Assembly: GCF_000739595.1 (NCBI RefSeq)
Contig: NZ_BBJP01000013.1
Span: forward strand, 160,593 to 224,592
DNA length: 64,000 nt
DNA from: Halorubrum halophilum
GTDB lineage: Archaea; Halobacteriota; Halobacteria; Halobacteriales; Haloferacaceae
Direction of reading: 5' to 3'
Shown here: in pieces, positions 57,532 through 64,000 of the stretch
Position numbering within the stretch: position 1 is the first letter of the stretch
Layout: each line of letters begins with the position of its first letter
Translations under genes and position numbers: made by a program
The notes under the pieces: generated by a model
The model's database searches: none
Told to the model about the DNA's origin: nothing
What the model saw: only the letters and a program-made list of their open reading frames with translations

Positions 57532-59361
57532 TCAGTACGACCGGTTCTTCGGCTCGTACGTCTTGTTCTCGCCCTCGAGGATCGTCGGCTTGTACCAGAG
57601 TTCGGGCTCGCCGTCGTTCCACGAAATGAGCGTGTGTTTCAGCCAGTTCTCGTCTTTCCGCTCTTGGTGTTCCTTCCGCCAGTGAGCGCCGCGGAACTCC
57701 TCTCGCGCAAGCGCGCCCATCGTGAGCGCCTCGGCGATGTCGAGGATGTTCCGGGTCTCCATCGTGTGGATGAGATCGGTGTTGAAGGTTCGAGACGGGT
57801 CCGAGACGGCCACGTCCTTGTACGCCTCGCGCGCCTCCCGGAGGTCGCCGAGCGTCTCCTCGAGCCGGCCCTCCTCGCGGAACACGTTGACGTTGGCGGT
57901 CATCGTCTGCTGGACCTTCGAGCGGATCTCGGCGTGGTTCCGACCCTTCCGCGCGAGCAGCTCCTCGACGCGGGCCTTGGCGCGCTCGACTTCGGTTTTG
58001 AGCACGCCGTCGGGATCCGTCGCCACCGCGCCGCCGTCGGCCGCGGCGGGGCCCTGCCCGCCGGTCTCGCCGACCTCGACCTCGAACTCGTAGTCGGTCG
58101 GCTCCCAGTCGCCCTGCTTGCCGGTCGTGACCTCGGCCTCGCCCATCTCCTCGCCGGCGGCGTGGCGCCCGGCGCGCTTGCCGAAGACGATGAGCTCCGG
58201 GAGTGCGTTGCCGCCGAGGCGGTTCGCGCCGTGGACCGACGCGCAGGCGCACTCGCCGGCGGCGTAGAGACCGCCGATGACGGTCTCGCCGAACTCGTTC
58301 GTCTCAATGCCGCCCATCGCGTAGTGCTGGCCGGGCTTGACCGGCATCGGCTCCGTGAGCCCGTCGGCGCCCTCGAAGTCCTCCGCGAGGTGGAGGATGT
58401 TCTCCAGCCGGTCGAGGATGCGCTCCTCGCCGAGGTGGCGCATGTCGAGGTGGACGTACTCGTCCTCGATGCCGCGGCCCTCGTTGACCTCGGTCAGCTC
58501 GGCACGCGAGACCACGTCGCGGGAGGCGAGTTCGCCGTCGTTGTTCGCGTAGCCGTGCTCGAACATGAACCGCTCGCCGTCCTCGTTATAGAGGATGCCG
58601 CCCTCGCCGCGGACCCCCTCGGAGATGAGGACGCCCGTCGACGGCAGCGTCGTCGGGTGGAACTGGATGAACTCCATGTCCTCCATCGGGACGCCCGCGC
58701 GGTACGCCATCGCGACGCCGTCGCCGGTGTTCGCGACCGCGTTGGTGGTGTGATCGAACACCTGCCCCATCCCGCCGGTCGCGAGGATGACACCGTTCTC
58801 GGCGCGGAATCCGCTGACCTCGCCGCTCTGGATGTCGTAGGCGACGACGCCGTGGCAGGTCCGGTCGGCCGGGTCGTCCTCGTCGGTGACGGCGAGCTCC
58901 ATCACGTGCCACTCGTCGTACACCGTGATCCCGCGTTTGACCACCTGCTCGTACATCGTGTGGAGCATCTGGTGGCCGGTCTCCGCGCCGGCGTACGTGG
59001 TCCGCGGGAAGGACAGCCCGCCGAACGGTCGCTGGGAGACGCGCCCGTCCTCCTCGCGGGAGAACGGCATCCCCCAGTGTTCGAGCTGGATGACCTCCTC
59101 CGGGCTCTCCTGGCAGAGGGCCTCGACCGCCGGCGCGTCGCCGAGGTAGTCGGACCCCTTCATCGTGTCGTAGGCGTGGTCCTCCCAGGAGTCGGCGTCG
59201 CGCAGCGCCGCGTTGATGCCGCCCTCGGCCGCGCCCGTGTGCGAGCGGACCGGGTGGAGCTTCGAGACGATGGCCACGTCGGCCCCCGCTTCCTGTGCCG
59301 CGATCGCCGCCCGGAGTCCCGCCCCCCCGGCGCCGACAACGATAACGTCGTGTTCGTGCAT
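57532..59361 (-). CDS. sdhA: Succinate dehydrogenase flavoprotein subunit
   Basis: 609 residues. FAD-binding VVGAGGAGLRAA, the covalent-FAD motif LHPVRSHTGAAEGG, and the catalytic GLYAAGECAC and HGANRLGGNAL regions. Oxidises succinate to fumarate. Last gene of sdhCDBA. Confidence 0.95.
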   Translation of the reverse strand: MHEHDVIVVGAGGAGLRAAIAAQEAGADVAIVSKLHPVRSHTGAAEGGINAALRDADSWEDHAYDTMKGSDYLGDAPAVEALCQESPEEVIQLEHWGMPFSREEDGRVSQRPFGGLSFPRTTYAGAETGHQMLHTMYEQVVKRGITVYDEWHVMELAVTDEDDPADRTCHGVVAYDIQSGEVSGFRAENGVILATGGMGQVFDHTTNAVANTGDGVAMAYRAGVPMEDMEFIQFHPTTLPSTGVLISEGVRGEGGILYNEDGERFMFEHGYANNDGELASRDVVSRAELTEVNEGRGIEDEYVHLDMRHLGEERILDRLENILHLAEDFEGADGLTEPMPVKPGQHYAMGGIETNEFGETVIGGLYAAGECACASVHGANRLGGNALPELIVFGKRAGRHAAGEEMGEAEVTTGKQGDWEPTDYEFEVEVGETGGQGPAAADGGAVATDPDGVLKTEVERAKARVEELLARKGRNHAEIRSKVQQTMTANVNVFREEGRLEETLGDLREAREAYKDVAVSDPSRTFNTDLIHTMETRNILDIAEALTMGALAREEFRGAHWRKEHQERKDENWLKHTLISWNDGEPELWYKPTILEGENKTYEPKNRSY

Positions 59362-59413
59362 TGTTGTATGGTATCTCGTTAGGTTCGAAGCGACTTGAGC
59401 GTGTTCACCGCGC

Positions 59414-60304
59414 TCACCAGAACTTCAGGTTGTTTTTGACGGCCTCGCGTTTCAGCTCCTGAATGTGCTCGGTGAGGGGGATGTCCTTCGGGCACACCTC
59501 GGTACAGGAGAACTGGGTCTGGCACCGCCAGACGCCGTGCTCCTGTTCGATGATCTCCAGTCGCTTCTGTTTGATCTCCTCGCCCTCGCGGTCGTCCATG
59601 GCGAACCGGTACGCCTTGTTGATCGCGGCGGGGCCGAGGTACTCGTTGTCGCCGGCGGCGATGTTACACGAGGACATACACGCGCTACACCAGATACACC
59701 GGGTCGACATCTTGATCTTCTCGCGGTTCTCCCGCGTCTGACGCTGCTCTTCGAGCTCGCCGTCGGGATACTCGTTCGTCTGGAAGTAGGGCTCGACGGC
59801 CTCCATCTGGTCGTAGAAGTGCTCCAGGTCGACGACGAGGTCTTTTTCCACATCTGCGTGCGGGAGCGGCTCGACCCGGATCGGCTCTTCGAGCTCCGAG
59901 ATCTGGGTCTTACACGCCAGCTTCTGGCCGCCGTTGACGAACATCGCGTCCGAGCCGCAGACGGCCTGCCGGCAGGAGTGGCGGAACGTGAGCGAGGAGT
60001 CGTACGTGTCCCGGGAGTACATCAGCGCGTCGAGGACGGTCATCCCCTTCGTGAACGGGACGTGGAACGTGTCGAACCGGGGTTCCTGTTTCCCCTCGAT
60101 CTCGGGGTCGTATCGGAACACCTTCAGCTCGACCGTCTCCTCGTCGGCGGCGGCCTTCTCGGCCTCCTCGGCCTGTCGGCGCGCGCGCTCCTCGGCGGCG
60201 CGCCGTCGCTTCTCGTCTCGACGCTCGTCGCCTTTCGAAGGCACTTCCGTCTCGGCGTCGGTTTCGCTCGATTCGTCCGTCTGTTTCGGTGTCTGCGTAC
60301 TCAT
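59414..60304 (-). CDS. sdhB: Succinate dehydrogenase iron-sulfur subunit
   Basis: 296 residues. [2Fe-2S] site in SCRQAVCGSDAMFVNG...LAC, then CIWCSACMSSCN for [4Fe-4S] and CQTQFSCTEVCPK for [3Fe-4S]. A long charged, possibly coiled N-terminal arm (about 1-65, RRDEKRRRAAEERARRQAE) is extra compared with bacterial SdhB. Gap of 3 bases from sdhD. Confidence 0.94.
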   Translation of the reverse strand: MSTQTPKQTDESSETDAETEVPSKGDERRDEKRRRAAEERARRQAEEAEKAAADEETVELKVFRYDPEIEGKQEPRFDTFHVPFTKGMTVLDALMYSRDTYDSSLTFRHSCRQAVCGSDAMFVNGGQKLACKTQISELEEPIRVEPLPHADVEKDLVVDLEHFYDQMEAVEPYFQTNEYPDGELEEQRQTRENREKIKMSTRCIWCSACMSSCNIAAGDNEYLGPAAINKAYRFAMDDREGEEIKQKRLEIIEQEHGVWRCQTQFSCTEVCPKDIPLTEHIQELKREAVKNNLKFW

Positions 60305-60307
60305 AGT

Positions 60308-60682
60308 TCAGAGAAGCGGGAAGCCGCCCGCCCATGCGTTCGCCGTCCGAATCCCCTGGAACAGCAGCACGACGCTCGCGGCCACGAGCGTCCACTTGAC
60401 GACCGTGCGCTTGGTTCCGGTCAGCCCCTGATTGACGAGGGCGTTGTACACGCCGTTGACCCCGTGGAACGTCGCGGTCACGAGGAACAGCACCATCAGC
60501 GAGTAGTAGCTCAGCTGCTCCATCCGCGCCGAGCTCGCCGCGAGCGTGACCTCGTCGGCGTGGTGGACGAAGTGGAGCAGGAAGAAGTGAAACGCCAGCA
60601 CGACCAGCAGGAACGCCGCCGTGACGCGCTGGAGTAGCCACATCCGGCCGCCGGAGTTGAACGAGGAGTAGCGCTCTGCCAT
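60308..60682 (-). CDS. sdhD: Succinate dehydrogenase membrane anchor, SdhD
   Basis: 124 residues with three membrane segments and His-bearing helices (LAFHFFLLHFVHHAD, TATFHGVNGVYNAL). Starts one base after the sdhC stop. Confidence 0.9.
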   Translation of the reverse strand: MAERYSSFNSGGRMWLLQRVTAAFLLVVLAFHFFLLHFVHHADEVTLAASSARMEQLSYYSLMVLFLVTATFHGVNGVYNALVNQGLTGTKRTVVKWTLVAASVVLLFQGIRTANAWAGGFPLL

Positions 60683-60683
60683 C

Positions 60684-61112
60684 TCAGAACGCCCCCGCGA
60701 TGAAGGTCGGAACGGACGCGACGGTGATCGCTCCGGTCAAGATCAGCGACGCGTAGAAGCTCTTGTCCTGTGCCTCTAACCCGACGCCGAGGTCGACGAG
60801 GAGAAGCCGGGTGCCGTTGAGCATGTGGAAGACGGCGACCGCGAGCAGCCCGACCTCCAGAAGGCGAACCAGAAGCAGCCCTTCGAGGCTGACGATCGTC
60901 CCCGTGAACACGTCCGTCTGGGATCCCTGAAACATCATCGTCGCGCCGTCAGCTGCCGGGATCGCGGTACTCAACACGGCGATATGAGTGAACAGGTAGC
61001 CGATGAGCACCCACCCCGTGAACTTATGGAAGATCCAGGCCCACATCCCCGCCTCGAACTCCCGCCAGCGGCTGAAGTCCTCGATGAGGCCTCGATTGTA
61101 CGACTGACTCAT
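60684..61112 (-). CDS. sdhC: Succinate dehydrogenase cytochrome b subunit, SdhC
   Basis: 142 residues, three membrane segments; [19 protein letters not shown] and [16 protein letters not shown] carry the candidate heme ligands. First gene of sdhCDBA; a CTATACG box lies about 27 bases upstream. Confidence 0.9.
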   Translation of the reverse strand: MSQSYNRGLIEDFSRWREFEAGMWAWIFHKFTGWVLIGYLFTHIAVLSTAIPAADGATMMFQGSQTDVFTGTIVSLEGLLLVRLLEVGLLAVAVFHMLNGTRLLLVDLGVGLEAQDKSFYASLILTGAITVASVPTFIAGAF

Positions 61113-61266
61113 ACCTAACGGTTCTGAACCGGGGTCGTATAGTAGTTACTAACACGGCGGGATCCACCCCGACGGATCTCCCGTCCCGCCCAGGTGTGGC
61201 CTATCGTGTCATGGTCGTCTCGCTCGCGGAAGCCTTTTATGTGCTCCTCCCGCCAGTACTGATGCA

Positions 61267-61461
61267 ATGGCGAAAGGCGAAGTTGACTTCTTCAACGACA
61301 CTGGCGGCTACGGATTTATCGAGACTGACGACGCGGACGAGGACGTGTTCTTCCACATGGAGGACGTCGGCGGCCCGGACCTGGAAGAGGGTCAGGAAGT
61401 CGAGTTCGACATCGAGGAAGCGGACAAGGGTCCGCGCGCAACGAACGTCACCCGCCTGTAA
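61267..61461 (+). CDS. cspA: Cold-shock domain protein
   Basis: 64 residues: GEVDFFNDTGGYGFIETDDADEDVFFHMEDV carries RNP1 (GYGFIET) and RNP2 (DVFFHM). Single-stranded nucleic-acid-binding OB fold. CCTTTTATG about 27 bases before 61267 supports this start; an out-of-frame ATG five bases earlier is not used. Confidence 0.94.
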   Translation: MAKGEVDFFNDTGGYGFIETDDADEDVFFHMEDVGGPDLEEGQEVEFDIEEADKGPRATNVTRL

Positions 61462-61576
61462 CTCCGGCGACGACGTTCAGGGTGTATCGGCTTTTCGACT
61501 GTTCTACCCTCTGAGCCGCTGCGCCGTCCGGCGTGGCGGCCGATCGTTCCCGGACCGATAGGAATTTACTGGTGGC

Positions 61577-61594
61577 TGACTGACTGGTCAGTCA
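61577..61594. promoter_or_regulatory. Perfect inverted repeat directly before the TetR gene
   Basis: TGACTGACTGGTCAGTCA has two 8-base arms and a 2-base centre, placed between the TATA-like GGAATTTAC and the ATG at 61595. A dimer here would block transcription, so autoregulation is likely. Confidence 0.75.
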
Positions 61595-62353
61595 ATGAGC
61601 GATCAGCCGAGCGCGGCCGACGAGATCATGGACGGGGTCTACCACGCGCTCCGCGCCCGCGGCTACGCCGACCTGACGATGCAGGACATCGCCGACGAGT
61701 GCTCGAAGAGCAAGTCGCTGCTTCACTACCACTACGACACGAAGGAGGACCTGCTCGTCGCGTTCCTCGATCGCGTCATCACCGACTCGGAGCGGCGGAT
61801 CGCGGCCCACGCCGACGACCCCCCCGCGGAGCGGCTCGCGGGGTTCATCGGCTGGTTCGTCTTCGAGCCCGGGGCGGTCGACCGCGAGGCGTTCCACATC
61901 GCGCTCCTCGAACTCCGCACGCAGGGGCCGTTCAACGAGCCGATCCGACGGCAGCTCGCCCGGAGCGACCGGCTGCTCCGCGGCACCGTCGTCGACATCC
62001 TCGAATCGGGCATCGAGGAGGGAGTCTTCCGCGACGTCGACGTCGAGGAGACCGCGGCGCTGCTGGTCGCGACCCTCGACGGGGCGCGGACGCGGCAGAT
62101 CACGCTGAGTCGAGGGGCGAACGCCGCCGAGGGCGACGAGTCGAACGCGGGCGGCATCGATCCCGGGCTGAACGACGACGCGCCCGGGACCGCCGCCTCG
62201 GCCGACCGACCCGAACCGACGTACACGCGAGCGGTCGCGGAGGCGACGTTCCGGCGGATCGTCGAGCCGCTGCTCGCGGAGGGCGCGGAGCCGCCGTCGC
62301 TGGAGGCCGGGATCGGAGCGATGACGCCCGTCGACGAGCACGACGCGGAATGA
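61595..62353 (+). CDS. TetR/AcrR-family regulator
   Basis: 252 residues. HTH GYADLTMQDIADECSKSKSLLHYHYDTKEDLLVAFLDR, then a ligand-binding helical domain with a long acidic loop (about 165-205). The repressor likely controls itself and the MFS gene 28 bases downstream. Confidence 0.9.
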   Translation: MSDQPSAADEIMDGVYHALRARGYADLTMQDIADECSKSKSLLHYHYDTKEDLLVAFLDRVITDSERRIAAHADDPPAERLAGFIGWFVFEPGAVDREAFHIALLELRTQGPFNEPIRRQLARSDRLLRGTVVDILESGIEEGVFRDVDVEETAALLVATLDGARTRQITLSRGANAAEGDESNAGGIDPGLNDDAPGTAASADRPEPTYTRAVAEATFRRIVEPLLAEGAEPPSLEAGIGAMTPVDEHDAE

Positions 62354-62380
62354 CCGACGGTTCGACGCGGGGCGACTGAC

Positions 62381-63757
62381 GTGGGACGCTTTGGCATCGA
62401 CCGGCCGCCGACCGTGCTGCTCGCGGTGATCGCCAGCACCTTCTTCGTCGGCTTCGGCGGCGGAGTCGTCTTCCCCATCCTGCCGAACCTCGGCGCGGTG
62501 CTCGGTATCTCGGCGTTCATGGTCGGGGTGATCCTCTCCGCGAACCGGTGGGTGCGGCTCGTCGCGAACGCGCCGGCCGGCGCCCTCGTGGATCGGTACG
62601 GGACGCGCACGCCGTTCGTGATCGGGCTGTTCGTCGAGGGGGTCGCCACCCTCGGGTACGTCGTCGCGCTCGCGGTGCCGCCCGCCGAGTCGCTCCGGCC
62701 CCTCGCGGCGTCGCTGCCGACGCTCGCGGCCGGCCCGCTGGCCGTCGGGACGGAGGGATGGTTCGCCGCGATCGCGGTCGTCGTCGCGCCCGAGACGTGG
62801 TTCCTGATCGCCCGGGTCCTCTGGGGCCTCGGCTCCGCCGCGGTGTTCGCGACCGCCTACACCATCGCGGCCGACATCTCCGACGGCGGCTCGCGGGGGA
62901 CGAACATGGGCGTCGTCCGCGGCGGGATCACGATGGGGTTCCCGGCCGGGCTCGTGCTCGGCGGCGTCGTCTCCGCGCTCGCGGGCAACATCGCGGCGTT
63001 CGTCGTCGCCGCCGCCTTCGCCCTGACCGCCAGCGTCGTCGCCTACCGCTTCGTCCCGGAGACGCACGTCACGGGCGACCGGTCGGGAGACTCGATCAAG
63101 CCGTGGGATGTCGACACCGCCGTCCCCGCCGTGACGGTCGGACTGGTCAACTTCGGCCTGATGTTCGCGTACATCGGCGCGCTGTTCTCCACGCTCGTGC
63201 TGTTCCTCGGCGAGAACGAGATATCGCTGTTCGGCCTCGCCCCGCAGGGAACCTCGGGGCTGTTCATGGCCGGGACGGTCCTCTCCGCCGCCCTCTTCAT
63301 GTTCGTCGGCGGGAGAATATCGGACGCCCGCGACTCCAGGACCCCGATACTGCTGACGTTTCTCGTGGTCTCGTTCGTCGGGTTCCTGCTGCTCGCCCGC
63401 GCCGGGTCAGTGGTCTCGCTCGGGCTCGCCTGCGTCTTCATCGGCGCCGGGCAGGGAGGGACGAGCGGTCCGATGATGGCCCTGCTCGCGGACCTGACCC
63501 CCGACGATCGGATGGGTCGGGCCTCGGGGACGAACAACGTCCTCGGCGACGTGGGCGGCGGCCTCGGCCCGATGGTGTCGCTGCCGCTGATCGAGGCGGT
63601 CGGGTTCGCGCCGATCTACGCCGCCTGCGCGGTTCTCCCGCTTGCCGCGGGCGCGGTGCTCCTCGTCGGGGTCCGCCGCGAGACCGGGACGTTCCTCCCC
63701 GGGCACGCCGTGGGGGAACCGGAACGGGGCGAGAGGTCGACTTCCCCAGATTCGTAG
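62381..63757 (+). CDS. MFS efflux-type transporter, GTG start
   Basis: 458 residues, about twelve membrane segments; LVDRYGTRTP is the A-like motif. GTG at 62381 is the first reasonable start after the TetR stop. The pairing with TetR suggests drug or solvent efflux, but the substrate is unknown. Confidence 0.85.
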   Translation: MGRFGIDRPPTVLLAVIASTFFVGFGGGVVFPILPNLGAVLGISAFMVGVILSANRWVRLVANAPAGALVDRYGTRTPFVIGLFVEGVATLGYVVALAVPPAESLRPLAASLPTLAAGPLAVGTEGWFAAIAVVVAPETWFLIARVLWGLGSAAVFATAYTIAADISDGGSRGTNMGVVRGGITMGFPAGLVLGGVVSALAGNIAAFVVAAAFALTASVVAYRFVPETHVTGDRSGDSIKPWDVDTAVPAVTVGLVNFGLMFAYIGALFSTLVLFLGENEISLFGLAPQGTSGLFMAGTVLSAALFMFVGGRISDARDSRTPILLTFLVVSFVGFLLLARAGSVVSLGLACVFIGAGQGGTSGPMMALLADLTPDDRMGRASGTNNVLGDVGGGLGPMVSLPLIEAVGFAPIYAACAVLPLAAGAVLLVGVRRETGTFLPGHAVGEPERGERSTSPDS

Positions 63758-63771
63758 TCCGAATCAGCCGC

Positions 63772-64000
63772 TGGCGCGCCTCCGAGCGCCCGAAGGGCGC
63801 GAGGAGCCCGCGAGGGAGTCGGAGCGGCGCTTATAAGCGCCGCTCCGACGAGGCTGGGGAGGCGTGAGGCTGCGGTGCGGCTGCGGTGCGGGTGGGACTC
63901 AAAGGGGCAGCCGCGGGGGCGAAGACGCGCGACGTAAGGACCGCAGGCGCGAACGGAGTGAGCGCCGAGGACCGCACAGAACGCGAGGGACGCCACGTAT
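63772..64000 (-). repeat. Dispersed non-coding element, copy D (cut by window end)
   Basis: Read on the minus strand it shows GGCTGCCCCTTTGAGTCCCACCC, the GCCTCCCCAGCCTCGTCG box and the CGGTCCTTACGTCG stretch also seen in copy A. Hairpin 63786-63800 has a GAA loop. The long palindrome 63818-63849 is listed separately. The window ends before the left half. Confidence 0.75.
63818..63849. repeat. 32-bp perfect palindrome with TTATAA centre
   Basis: GTCGGAGCGGCGC, TTATAA, then the exact complement. It combines a very stable stem with an archaeal TATA-like core that reads in both directions, inside element copy D. Confidence 0.8.

Overview
The window comes from the chromosome of a halophilic archaeon of class Halobacteria, most likely Halorubrum or a close relative. 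The DNA is very GC-rich and the proteins are strongly acidic. Secreted proteins carry twin-arginine signals with lipoboxes. Many genes have an AT-rich TATA-like box about 27 bases before the start codon, as expected for leaderless archaeal transcripts. Archaeal marker genes are present: aIF5B, NOB1, EndA, L37e, LSM, deoxyhypusine synthase, CDC48 and archaeal RNase J. I see no rRNA, tRNA, CRISPR array, transposase or prophage genes.

Layout. 1-3.8 kb: a denitrification-type group, with a quinol NO reductase cut by the window start, an odd MoaD/ThiS-like protein and a two-domain multicopper oxidase. Their upstream regions share a CGAACATGTTCG-like site. 4-10.7 kb: phosphoesterase, lipoprotein, DUF5806/histidine kinase pair, UspA/GNAT pair, adenylate kinase and DUF106. 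11.3-17 kb: MFS transporter, Bat-type regulator, hydrolase, lipoprotein and Mrp. 17-19.9 kb: a membrane redox complex (Fe-S protein, NrfD, small subunit) in which nrfD is split by a frameshift at a run of six G. 20-24 kb: AGE epimerase, DICT protein, CinA-like protein and a coiled-coil protein. 24.9-28.3 kb: a tungstate ABC transporter divergent from a ModE-like regulator.

28.4-48.8 kb is mostly information processing and housekeeping: aIF5B, PRC-barrel/NOB1, UppS, HAD, NikR, rhomboid, CDC48, EndA, an AbrB/PIN module, LURP-one, SerS, dihydroorotase, DMT transporter, IdsA/RNase J and LSM/L37e. 49-57 kb holds a luciferase-like oxidoreductase, an RHH/small membrane protein pair, deoxyhypusine synthase, a SAMP1-like modifier with a tail beyond its diglycine, two TrkA-C membrane proteins divergent from a K+ channel, and a uracil-DNA glycosylase. 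57-63.8 kb holds a short HTH protein, the sdhCDBA operon, cspA and a TetR/MFS efflux pair.

The most unusual feature is a dispersed non-coding element present four times (about 10.8, 24.2, 50.5 and 63.8 kb). Copies A and B are bounded by inverted ends of about 13 bp and contain a 20-bp stem with a compensatory base-pair change. All copies share conserved boxes and variable sets of perfect hairpins with three-base loops, many of GNA type. No transposase accompanies it. It could be a MITE-like mobile element, a structured RNA, or both.
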